Shown here: positions 35,767 to 43,478 of the stretch, one piece after another
How positions within the stretch are numbered: position 1 is the first letter of the stretch
Layout: each line of letters begins with the position of its first letter
Source of the DNA: JAJXSS01 sp964547135
GTDB lineage: Bacteria > Planctomycetota > Phycisphaerae > Phycisphaerales > Phycisphaeraceae
NCBI GenBank assembly: GCA_964547135.1
Contig: CAZJMK010000010.1
Span: 6,498 to 70,497, forward strand
Direction: 5' to 3'
DNA length: 64,000 nucleotides
Notes under the pieces: generated by a model
The model's input: the letters and a program-made list of their open reading frames with translations, nothing else
Databases searched by the model: none
What the model was told of the DNA's origin: nothing
Translations under genes and position numbers: made by a program

Positions 35767-37740
35767 ATGTCTTTCGACTCGACCATTCACGCCAAAGCGA
35801 TTCAATTGGCCAAACTCGGTTACGAAATGACAGCCGCCGCCGGCTCGGGGCATCCGACCTCGTCCGCCAGCTTGGCGCACATCGTGTCGGTACTGATGTA
35901 CAAGCAGATGCGCTGGGAACCAGCCAACCCGTCGCACCCCTGTTCCGACCGACTGGTGTTGTCGGAAGGGCACGCGGTGCCGATTGTTTATGCCGCCTGC
36001 GCCGACCTGGGCGTGATGATCGGCAAAAGCAAGGACCAGTGGCGACCGATGACCCGTGAAGATGCGATGCAGCTTCGCGCCATGGACTCGGTCGTCGATG
36101 GTCACCCCAACCCGGCGGAAGGGTTCCCCTTTTTCGACGCAGCCACCGGCTCGCTGGGTCAGGGCCTGTCGATCGCTGCGGGTCTGGCGGCGGCAGCCAA
36201 ACTCGACAACCTGGACAAACGCATTTACTGCATCATCGGCGATGGCGAAAGCCGTGAAGGTCAGATTTGGGAAGCGGTCGATTTCATCAAGGATCACAAC
36301 CTCAAGGCTGTGCTGCCGATTTTCAACTGCAATGTGTACGCCCAGTCGGACGTGGTCAGCCCGCAACAGTCAGCCGAGGTGACGGCGAAAAAACTGGAAG
36401 CGTATGGCTTCACCGCGCTGGTGATTGACGGCCATCACCCCAGTGCGATTGCCGATGCTTTTTCGAAACATGCGCAGAGTCAGTTCGACCCGCAGGCCGG
36501 CCCGGTGGCGATCGTCGCCAAAACCGTCAAGGGCTGGGGCAGTGCCTCGCAGCAGGGGCATGGTCACCACGGCAAGCCGGCGGAGGGTGACGACATGGCC
36601 AAGGCGCTGACGGAACTGGACGAAACCGGACGGTTTTTGGGAGCCTTGGGTGACACGCCGCTGAAGGGTGATTTGATGTCGCCCAACAAGCCTGGGGAGC
36701 CGGTGGTGACGCCGATGATGAGCTTCACCGAAGCCTGCGCCAAGTTCGGGTTGACCGACAAGCTCATCAGCAAGGGCAAGTGTTCGACGCGCCGGGCGTA
36801 TGGTGTCGCACTGCGGGCGGCTGGTCACGCTTACAGCCATGTGGTGGCACTGGACGCGGACGTGAAGAACTCGACATTTGCGGAGGATTTTTACAAGGAT
36901 GCGGAATTGAAGCCGCGTTTCTTTGAATGTCGCATTGCCGAGCAGAACATGGTCTCGGCGGCGGCGGGTTTGTCAGCCGGGGGCAAGGTTCCGTTTGCCT
37001 CGACCTTCTCGAAATTTTTCACCCGTGCTTACGATCAGATCGAAATGGCGGTCAACAGCGGCGCCAATTTCAAGGTGGTCGGTTCGCACAGTGGGATCAC
37101 GCTCGGAGCCGACGGCCCAAGCCAGATGTCGCTGCCCGATGTCGCTTGGTTCCGTTCCTTCAGCAAGGTGACCAACCAGAAGGGCAAGCCCGCGTTTTAT
37201 GTGTTGCAGCCTTCCGATGCGTTTCAAGCCTATGCACTGACCAAACTGATGGTCGAACACGACGGACCGGCTTACATGCGCACCGTGCGCAGCGATGTCG
37301 AATTCCTTTACAACGACAACGACAAGTTCGCCCTCGGCGGACACGAAGTGCTGTCGGAAGGACGCGACCTTTTGATCATCGCCAGCGGGTACATGGTGCA
37401 TGAAGCCAACAAGGCGCTGGAAAAATTGGACGCACAGGGCGTCGATGCCACGCTGGTCGATCTTTATTCGCTGCCCTTTGATGAGGAGGCGATTTTGGAT
37501 TTGGCCAACGAAAACAACGGCATGGTGCTGACGGTCGAGGATAATTACGCGGCAGGCATCGGCGGGGCGATAGCCGATGTCGTGGCGGAGGACGGCGGGG
37601 GCTTTACCCTGCGTCAGATGTATGTCAAACGCATCCCCAAGAGCGGCAAGACCGGTGACGAACTGTTGCGCTATTGCGAACTGTCGTCGGAGGACATTGT
37701 CAAACAGGCGATGGCACTGTTACAGCTTTCGGCGACGTGA
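35767..37740 (+). CDS. tkt: Transketolase
   Basis: A 657-residue thiamine diphosphate enzyme of the pentose phosphate pathway that moves two-carbon units between sugar phosphates. The N-domain has AAAGSGHPTSSASLAHI (His for phosphate/TPP contact), a cofactor and Mg2+ loop IIGDGESREGQIWEA, and the PYR domain has the catalytic Glu context RFFECRIAEQNMVSAAAGLS and SHSGITLGADGPSQM. The C-terminal domain (LIIASGYMVHEANKALE) is complete. Length and domain order are those of an authentic transketolase, not DXS. ATG 35767 lies where homology begins; an upstream frame from 35635 is repeat-derived. A good terminator follows at 37853-37878. Confidence 0.95.
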   Translation: MSFDSTIHAKAIQLAKLGYEMTAAAGSGHPTSSASLAHIVSVLMYKQMRWEPANPSHPCSDRLVLSEGHAVPIVYAACADLGVMIGKSKDQWRPMTREDAMQLRAMDSVVDGHPNPAEGFPFFDAATGSLGQGLSIAAGLAAAAKLDNLDKRIYCIIGDGESREGQIWEAVDFIKDHNLKAVLPIFNCNVYAQSDVVSPQQSAEVTAKKLEAYGFTALVIDGHHPSAIADAFSKHAQSQFDPQAGPVAIVAKTVKGWGSASQQGHGHHGKPAEGDDMAKALTELDETGRFLGALGDTPLKGDLMSPNKPGEPVVTPMMSFTEACAKFGLTDKLISKGKCSTRRAYGVALRAAGHAYSHVVALDADVKNSTFAEDFYKDAELKPRFFECRIAEQNMVSAAAGLSAGGKVPFASTFSKFFTRAYDQIEMAVNSGANFKVVGSHSGITLGADGPSQMSLPDVAWFRSFSKVTNQKGKPAFYVLQPSDAFQAYALTKLMVEHDGPAYMRTVRSDVEFLYNDNDKFALGGHEVLSEGRDLLIIASGYMVHEANKALEKLDAQGVDATLVDLYSLPFDEEAILDLANENNGMVLTVEDNYAAGIGGAIADVVAEDGGGFTLRQMYVKRIPKSGKTGDELLRYCELSSEDIVKQAMALLQLSAT

Positions 37741-37852
37741 TTTTAAGAAGTGGCCAACTGACGAAAATTTCGAATTTCGAATTTCGGATTTCGAATATAA
37801 AACCAGACTCACCGACCAACCGATTAACCGACTCACCGATGAATCAACCCCA

Positions 37853-37878
37853 CCCACGCTTAATCGCGTGGGTTTTTT
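37853..37878 (+). terminator. Rho-independent terminator
   Basis: CCCACGC (37853-37859), loop TTAATC, GCGTGGG (37866-37872), then six Ts. It lies 110 bp after the transketolase stop and just 13 bp before the next start, so it insulates the ExbB-like gene from tkt transcription. Confidence 0.8.
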
Positions 37879-37890
37879 ACAGAAGAGCGC

Positions 37891-38502
37891 ATGATCACGA
37901 ACTTATGGACAGTGTTGGCGGACTTGTTGCACCGCGGTGGGCCGGCGATGGTGGTGCTGATGATCATGTCGATGGTGTCGCTGACGATTTTGTTTGAACG
38001 CTGCTGGTTCTGGGTGCGAACACAAAGGCGTGCGAGTCAGCGGGTGGCGACGATGGCACGCTGGCTGCGTGAGGGTGAAATTGAAAAACTGCGTGGGTTT
38101 CTGGCCGGGGCGGATGATGTGTATGCAACCGCGGTACGACGATTTTTGGATGAACCCTACAGCGATGCACTGGCGCTGGAAATCATCGATACCCAGCGGC
38201 AGCGCCTTGAACGGTTCATGGCCACGTTATCGACGATGATCACCGCAGCACCGCTGGTCGGTTTGCTGGGCACGGTAACGGGGCTGATCCGCACGTTTCA
38301 ATTTTTCGGCGAGCAGGCGATGTCGGTCGATCCGCAATCGGTGGGCGTGGGTTTGTCGGAGGCATTGCTCAACACAGCGGGAGGGTTGATCATCGCGATT
38401 GCAGTGATATTTCCCTACAACGCTTTTCGCGCTCAGGTGCAGCAATCATTGACCCGCTTGGAATCACTGGTGGCAGCGGCGGCGAGTCGGGGAACCAAGT
38501 GA
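37891..38502 (+). CDS. MotA/TolQ/ExbB-type proton channel protein
   Basis: A 203-residue membrane protein of the ExbB/TolQ/MotA superfamily, which uses proton flow to energise TonB-like or motor systems. It has an N-terminal helix (VVLMIMSMVSLTILFERCWFW, about 18-38), a cytosolic stretch, and the conserved pair of helices near the C-terminus: LSTMITAAPLVGLLGTVTGLI (about 115-135) and GLSEALLNTAGGLIIAIAVIF. The motif PLVGLLGTVTG is diagnostic. No ExbD/TolR partner follows; the next gene is a sigma-like factor after 250 bp of repeats. It may therefore pair with a partner elsewhere. ATG 37891 has AGAAGAG upstream. Confidence 0.88.
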   Translation: MITNLWTVLADLLHRGGPAMVVLMIMSMVSLTILFERCWFWVRTQRRASQRVATMARWLREGEIEKLRGFLAGADDVYATAVRRFLDEPYSDALALEIIDTQRQRLERFMATLSTMITAAPLVGLLGTVTGLIRTFQFFGEQAMSVDPQSVGVGLSEALLNTAGGLIIAIAVIFPYNAFRAQVQQSLTRLESLVAAAASRGTK

Positions 38503-38752
38503 GGGTGATTACCAATTTCGGAACAAGCCAAGGACGAGGAGCATAGCGACGAGGACTTGGGTATGGTTTGGTGAATCGGCCCGAAGTTTGTTGGTCTTTC
38601 GTATCAACCGATTTGCCGATTGACCGATTCACCATACAGAATACCCGAGCCGTCGGCGGGGACGCCTCCGACTCGGCTTGGTTTGCTAAATCCGACGGCT
38701 TTAACAGCGGGTCATCCCGCTAAATTCGAAATTCAACATTCGAAATTCATTC
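38503..38752. repeat. Repeat region with AATACCC-AGCC / CTCGGCTTGG elements
   Basis: Two elements of the family AATACCC(A/G)AGCC ... CTCGGCTTGG appear in opposite orientation: AACAAGCCAAGGACGAGG...GGACTTGGGTAT (about 38522-38565) and AATACCCGAGCCGTCGGCGG...CGACTCGGCTTGG (about 38640-38682). Each is a hairpin. They are joined to simple words AATTCGAAATTC (38722-38752) and CGATTTGCCGATTGACC. Confidence 0.75.
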
Positions 38753-40135
38753 ATGCCTCGTCGCACCGCGCCCCAATTTGCCTGCCCGGCCCTGGCGGAC
38801 CTCGCCCGACAGTTGCTGTTCACCCCGCCGATGCGTCGGGTTGAGCAACTCAAACGTTCGGAGCGCCTGCATGATGAGTTGCAGGCCGACGGGCTTTACC
38901 CGCTTGAGTTTGTGGTGTATCGCATCACCGGGTATCGCAGCGATTACCAGCAGGATGACTTGCTGGTGGGCGAGGCGGTGCAGCGTGATTTGCGATTGCT
39001 CATCGACCAGCTCAGTTACAGCATCGATGAACCGGCCAACGACCATGACCCGGTGTTCAGCGGCGAACAACTGGCAAAGCGTTGGAATGTGAGCACCAAA
39101 ACGTTGTCACGCTGGCGGAAACTGGGCTTACGCTGGCGATGGGTGCTGACGGAGGACGGTCGCACCCGGCAGGTGGTGTACCCGCAGCGCTCGGTCGAGT
39201 TGTTTGCAAAATTTCATACACCGGTGATCAAGCGGGCAACAGGTTTTTCACACATTGCTGAGTCGGACAAACAACGGTTGATCGAGCGTGCCCGGCGGAT
39301 TGCCTCTGCTCATGAGGTCAGCCCACATCAACTGGCTGCCCATCTGGCCAGGCGCACCGGTCGTGCGGTGGAAACATTGCGGTTGATACTACTCAAATAT
39401 GATCAGGAGCAACCAGAGCGGGCGATTTTCAAGGATCGTACCCAACCACTGTCGGGGCATGAAAAGCGGATCATTGTGCGAGCGTTTCGGATGGGTGTGC
39501 CGATGCGGAAGATTGTGCAGCGGTTTGAGCGAACCAGGGCGAGTTTGTACCGGGTGATTTATGAGGCGCGGGCGCAGCAGTTAAGGCAGATGAAACTGCC
39601 GTATCACGAGCTTGCGACGTTTGGGCGTGAGGATGCCCAGGCGGTGTATTTACGGGGTTTGCCGGAGGCGACCGGGGGTGATTTGGTGAAGCGGCCGAGG
39701 GTGAAGGTGGATGATTTGCCGGTGAATCTGCAAACGGTTTTTGCCGGGCCGATGTTGACGGGGGCAAGGCAGCAGGCATTGCTGGTGCGCATCAATTATT
39801 TGCATTACCGGGCGGCACAGCTGCGTGAGCAGTTGGATCGATATCACCCGCGGGCGGGTCAGTTGGATTTGATGGAAGCATGGGTGAAACAGGCACAAAT
39901 GTTTCGATCAGAATTGATTCAGGGAACAGCGCCGATGGTGTTGTCGGCTGTGCGGCAACATTTTGTGAATCAGCCGAAGGTCGGCGGATGGGCGCACCGT
40001 TTTTTGCCGGTGCTGCAACAGGCGATGAAGGTGCAAGCGGAGTGCATTGATCAATTTGATATCGGGGGGAAAACGAGTTTTCAGGCGTATTTGAACTGGG
40101 CGCTGTTGCGCCATCTGGCGGGAATACGGGGATAG
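38753..40135 (+). CDS. Planctomycete-type sigma-like factor lacking regions 3 and 4
   Basis: A 460-residue protein. Residues ~100-135 hold a MerR-like helix-turn-helix (SGEQLAKRWNVSTKTLSRWRK). Residues ~173-215 are helical (HQLAAHLARRTGRAVETLRL). Residues 233-280 contain a second HTH resembling sigma region 4.2 (VPMRKIVQRFERTRASLYRV). Residues ~322-360 (LPVNLQTVFAGPMLT; INYLHYRAAQLREQL) look like region 1.2, and ~393-455 (VLSAVRQHF; ECIDQFDIGGKTSFQAYLNW) look like region 2 of sigma-70. I recall planctomycete sigma factors with this N-terminal layout, but those continue into regions 3 and 4. Here the frame ends within region 2.4, just before a REP-like hairpin. It could be a truncated sigma factor or a specialised DNA-binding regulator. 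Confidence 0.55.
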   Translation: MPRRTAPQFACPALADLARQLLFTPPMRRVEQLKRSERLHDELQADGLYPLEFVVYRITGYRSDYQQDDLLVGEAVQRDLRLLIDQLSYSIDEPANDHDPVFSGEQLAKRWNVSTKTLSRWRKLGLRWRWVLTEDGRTRQVVYPQRSVELFAKFHTPVIKRATGFSHIAESDKQRLIERARRIASAHEVSPHQLAAHLARRTGRAVETLRLILLKYDQEQPERAIFKDRTQPLSGHEKRIIVRAFRMGVPMRKIVQRFERTRASLYRVIYEARAQQLRQMKLPYHELATFGREDAQAVYLRGLPEATGGDLVKRPRVKVDDLPVNLQTVFAGPMLTGARQQALLVRINYLHYRAAQLREQLDRYHPRAGQLDLMEAWVKQAQMFRSELIQGTAPMVLSAVRQHFVNQPKVGGWAHRFLPVLQQAMKVQAECIDQFDIGGKTSFQAYLNWALLRHLAGIRG

Positions 40136-40153
40136 GGAAGTTCGTATTTTGAT

Positions 40154-40219
40154 GACGCCGAGGGCTTTAGCCCCGGATGAAAAAAAGAAAAATCATCCGG
40201 CCCTGAAGGGCACGGCGTC
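40154..40219. repeat. REP-like hairpin GACGCCGAGGGCTTTAGCC...GGGCACGGCGTC
   Basis: A full copy, 18 bp after the stop of the sigma-like gene. The centre is AT-rich (ATGAAAAAAAGAAAAATCAT) between arms GACGCCGAGGGCTTTAGCCC and CCGGCCCTGAAGGGCACGGC. Confidence 0.75.
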
Positions 40220-40288
40220 AAAATCGATGTGGGTTGGGCGTGCAGTGATCGTCGGTGCATGGCCGATTGGTCACTACAATGAGCGGTC

Positions 40289-43090
40289 ATGGGGAAACGA
40301 TCAGCCAGGCGTGAGCAAGGTGCGTTGCAGGTGATACCCCTGCACGAGGGAAATAGTGCGCCGTCAGAAAAAGGCTTGAAGGTAATTGGGTCGTTGGGAA
40401 GGGGGTTGATGCGGTTGGCGGAGTGGGGGGTGGCGGTGTTGCCGGGGGTGGTGATGATGGGGCAGCCCGGTGAAAAGCAATTGCAACGGGTGATGAAAGC
40501 GGCAGGTGTCGGTGAAGGTGAAGGGCGATGGTGGCTGCGGTTGGACCGTGGGGGTGATACGGGTCACAGTCTGCGGCGGGGTTTGATGGGCGGAAGTGAA
40601 GCGGTGTTGGATCGCCCGACAGCCCATGATGTGTTGGAAGCGATGCAGCGGCTGGCAGGGCAAACACAACAGCGCTTGACGATGGGCGCGCGTGGGTTGA
40701 TACAACATGGGGCGAATGAGCCGGCGGTCAATGAACCGGGTGATCATGAACCGGGGTTGACGTTTATTTTGCAACGGTTGGATGGGGCAGCAGCGAACAA
40801 GGTTGGCGATGGGGCGGGGGCGGGGGTGGGGTTCACCCGTGACCCGGCGACGGGCAGTGATGGGTGGGTGATTCGTTTTTTGGCGGGGGGGCAGGGGCGG
40901 GCTGCGGTGAGTTCGCCCGAAGCGGTCGGGTATGAAAAGTTACCGGGACAGGTGCAAAAACAGTTGCAGCACATCAAGGCTGTGCTGGAAAAACGCACGG
41001 GTGCGGGGGCGGAAATTGAGTTTGGCATCATCGGGGGCAAGGTGTTTGTGCATCGGCTGGAACGTGCCCGATTGTCGGCTGGGGCAGCGGTCAGGGCTGC
41101 GGTGGAATTGGCCCAAAGCGGGGTGATCAATCCGCAACAGGCAATTGATCAGGTGGACCCGTCGGTTTTGAGTCAGTTGTTGTTGCCCCAGTTTGAAGCG
41201 GAATCGCGGAGCAGGGCCAAGGTGTTGGCACAGGGGTTTGCGGCTTCGCCGGGGGTGGCGGTGGGGCGGTTGGTGTTCAGTGCGGGGGAAGCTTTGCGTC
41301 GAGGCGGTGCGGGGGAAGCGGTGATATTGGTGCAGCCTGAAACCTATGCGCAGGATGTGGCGGGTATGCGTGTGTGTCAGGGGGTTTTGACCAGCAGCGG
41401 AGGCATGACCAGTCATGCTGCGGTGGTGGCCAGGGGTTGGGGGTTGTGTGCGGTGGTGGGTGCGGGCGGGGTGCATGTGGATGTGAAGCGCAGGTGCATG
41501 AAAGTGGGGGAGCGGGTGTTGACGGATGCGGACACGCTATCGCTGGATGGGGCGACGGGCGAGGTGTTGGAGGGGGCGGTGACGATGAAGCCGGCGAAGG
41601 TGGAGGGGCATGTGCAGCCGTTGCTGACATGGGCGGATGAGTTGCGACGGATGCAGGTGCTGGCCAATGCGGACTCGCCGGAGGATGCGAAAAAGGCGAG
41701 GGAACTGGGGGCACAGGGTATTGGGTTGTGCCGAACGGAGCACATGTTTTTTGCCCCGGAGCGGTTGCTGCTGGTGCGTCGGATGTTGCTGGGTGATGCG
41801 ACGGATCATGATCGGCATAGCGCGGTGTTAAGTGAATTGCGGGCGATGCAGCAGGGTGATTTTGAGAAGTTGTTGGAGGTGATGGACGGTTTGCCGGTGA
41901 CGATACGGTTGCTGGACGCACCGCTGCATGAGTTTCTGCCTGGTGAGGAGGACAAGGCTGAACTGCGGGCACTGGGCAAGGCTTTGGGGATTTCAACGCG
42001 GAAGCTGCGTGAGCGGATGACGGGTTTACGGGAGGTGAACCCGATGCTGGGGCTGCGGGGTTGTCGATTGAGTTTGCTGCGTCCGGAGGTTTTGAGGATG
42101 CAGGTGGGTGCGGTGCTGGGTGCGGTGCGGGCGTGTTGCGAGCGGGGGGTGAAGGTGGAGGTTGGGCTGATGTTTCCGCTGGTGAGCACGGAGGAGGAGT
42201 TGGTGCAGTTGGTGAGGTTGGTGGGAGAGGAGAGAAGTGGGCAGGAGGGCGGGGGGCCAAGTGAGTTGAATTTCGAATTTCGGAATTCGAATTTCGAATT
42301 GAACAAGCCAAGGTCGAGCCGTTCGCGGCGAGGACTTGGGTATTCTGACGAGTCCAATGTCATCGGAAAGAAGGGGTCGAGTGGTCAAGTGGGGGAGGAG
42401 AGAAGTGGCCAAGTGGCCGAGTGGTCAAGTGGCCAAGTGAAGGAAAAGGGAAGTGGTCGAGTGGTCGAGTCAACGGCACGCCCTCACCCTAGCCCTCTCC
42501 CGGGGGGAGAGGGGACGGAGAGTGGTCGAGTGGTGGAAGAGGAAAGTGGTCAAGTGGCCCAGTGGCCAAGTGGCCCAGTGGCAGAAAAGGGAACTGTTCA
42601 AGTAGGTTTAGGGTTGGGAAAGAAACGCACTGATGGCATGATTCACCCCAGCCCCCAGCCCCCAGCCCCCAGCTCCAAATCGGGACGTCTTCGCATCGGG
42701 GTGATGATTGAAACGCCCAGGGCGGCAGTGCTGGCGGGGCGGTTGGCAAAGCATGTTGATTTTCTGAGTTTGGGGACCAATGACCTGACGCAGATGACCT
42801 TCGGCTTCAGCAGGGACGACATCGGCTCATTTTTACCCACCTACCTGGAAAAGGGATTGTTGACAATTGACCCATTTGTGCGACTGGATCAGAGCGGGGT
42901 GGGGGAGTTGATTCGACGCGCGGTGGAAGATGCACGGGCAGCCAACCCGGCGATTCATATCAACCTGTGCGGGGAACATGGCGGCGACCCGGCTTCGATC
43001 GCCTTTGCCAGGCGCATCGGGTTGGACAGCGTATCGTGTTCACCGCTGCGTTTGCCGGTGGCACGGTTGGCGGGGGCGAAAACGGAGTGA
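40289..43090 (+). CDS. Divergent pyruvate phosphate dikinase with an in-frame repeat insertion
   Basis: A 933-residue protein. The C-terminal two thirds match pyruvate phosphate dikinase (PPDK), which interconverts pyruvate and phosphoenolpyruvate: the swivelling domain with GGMTSHAAVVARGWG (phospho-His H376), IGLCRTEHMFF, NPMLGLRGCRL, GVMIETPRAAVLAG, SLGTNDLTQMTFGFSRDD and the catalytic NLCGEHGGDP (C894). The N-terminal ATP-grasp part is shortened and lacks a clear ATP-binding loop, keeping only echoes (LGRGLMRLAEWGVAVLPG; GVGFTRDPATGS). Between ~648 and ~798, in what should be a short loop of the PEP barrel, sit ~150 codons made from four intergenic repeat families. The frame survives throughout. 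The natural core is ~780 residues; PPDK is usually ~870. Either a working but odd enzyme or a decaying one. Confidence 0.7.
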   Translation: MGKRSARREQGALQVIPLHEGNSAPSEKGLKVIGSLGRGLMRLAEWGVAVLPGVVMMGQPGEKQLQRVMKAAGVGEGEGRWWLRLDRGGDTGHSLRRGLMGGSEAVLDRPTAHDVLEAMQRLAGQTQQRLTMGARGLIQHGANEPAVNEPGDHEPGLTFILQRLDGAAANKVGDGAGAGVGFTRDPATGSDGWVIRFLAGGQGRAAVSSPEAVGYEKLPGQVQKQLQHIKAVLEKRTGAGAEIEFGIIGGKVFVHRLERARLSAGAAVRAAVELAQSGVINPQQAIDQVDPSVLSQLLLPQFEAESRSRAKVLAQGFAASPGVAVGRLVFSAGEALRRGGAGEAVILVQPETYAQDVAGMRVCQGVLTSSGGMTSHAAVVARGWGLCAVVGAGGVHVDVKRRCMKVGERVLTDADTLSLDGATGEVLEGAVTMKPAKVEGHVQPLLTWADELRRMQVLANADSPEDAKKARELGAQGIGLCRTEHMFFAPERLLLVRRMLLGDATDHDRHSAVLSELRAMQQGDFEKLLEVMDGLPVTIRLLDAPLHEFLPGEEDKAELRALGKALGISTRKLRERMTGLREVNPMLGLRGCRLSLLRPEVLRMQVGAVLGAVRACCERGVKVEVGLMFPLVSTEEELVQLVRLVGEERSGQEGGGPSELNFEFRNSNFELNKPRSSRSRRGLGYSDESNVIGKKGSSGQVGEERSGQVAEWSSGQVKEKGSGRVVESTARPHPSPLPGGEGTESGRVVEEESGQVAQWPSGPVAEKGTVQVGLGLGKKRTDGMIHPSPQPPAPSSKSGRLRIGVMIETPRAAVLAGRLAKHVDFLSLGTNDLTQMTFGFSRDDIGSFLPTYLEKGLLTIDPFVRLDQSGVGELIRRAVEDARAANPAIHINLCGEHGGDPASIAFARRIGLDSVSCSPLRLPVARLAGAKTE
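42229..42681 (+). repeat. Repeat cluster inserted in frame in the dikinase gene
   Basis: In order: an octamer word GAGAAGTGGGC, a run of AATTTCGAATTTCGGAATTC (about 42268-42300), the element GAACAAGCCAAGG...GAGGACTTGGGTATTC (42301-42347), a long octamer array (42375-42472), a CCCTCACCC/CCCTCTCCC...GGGGAGAGG element (42481-42513), more octamers (42520-42590), and CCCAGCCCCCAGCCCCCAGC (42649-42674). Each occurs elsewhere only between genes. No stop codon falls in frame. Confidence 0.88.
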
Positions 43091-43478
43091 TTTCGAATTT
43101 CGGATTTCGAATTTCGGATTTGCCGAACCAAGCCGGGAACGAATTATCGCGTCTGGTTGGAGTAGTTAGTCGGTTGGTCGGTGCGTTGGTTAATCTGTGA
43201 AAATAAATAACATTCTGTTCGAGTAACCGATTAACCGACACGCCGATTAACCAGTTCAATACCCGAGCCCTCGGCCTATCGGCCTCGTACTCGGCTTGGT
43301 TTGAACCATCCGAAATCCGAAATTCCAAATTCGAAATTCAAAAATTTGGCCCGCAACTTGCATAAGCCCGAACCATTCCTTATAATGCTTCGTTCGCGGC
43401 GTGGGACACTCCCTTGGGTAAAGCAACATTTTTCCATATATCCCGAGCTTTTTTACAAAGCCTGGTTGAGGTGAAACC
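43091..43478. repeat. Repeat region and leader upstream of rpoB
   Basis: 43091-43130 is a run of GATTTCGAATTTCGGATTTC words; 43140-43160 holds ATTATCGCGTCTGG, a piece of the GCGATTTATCGC module; about 43255-43345 is a full AATACCCGAGCC...CTCGGCTTGG hairpin followed by CCGAAATCCGAAATTCC words. The repeats stop about 15 bp before the -35 box at 43358. The 92-bp leader from the promoter to the ATG has no clear attenuator. Confidence 0.75.
43358..43386 (+). promoter_or_regulatory. Strong sigma70-type promoter of rpoB
   Basis: TTGCAT (43358-43363), 17-bp spacer, perfect TATAAT (43381-43386). Transcription would start near 43393, leaving a leader of about 85 nt before the rpoB ATG at 43479. Confidence 0.8.

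Noticed and set aside
41277..42311. 344-codon Pro-rich frame antisense to the dikinase
   Set aside because: A shadow of a very GC-rich stretch; the sense frame holds catalytic motifs.
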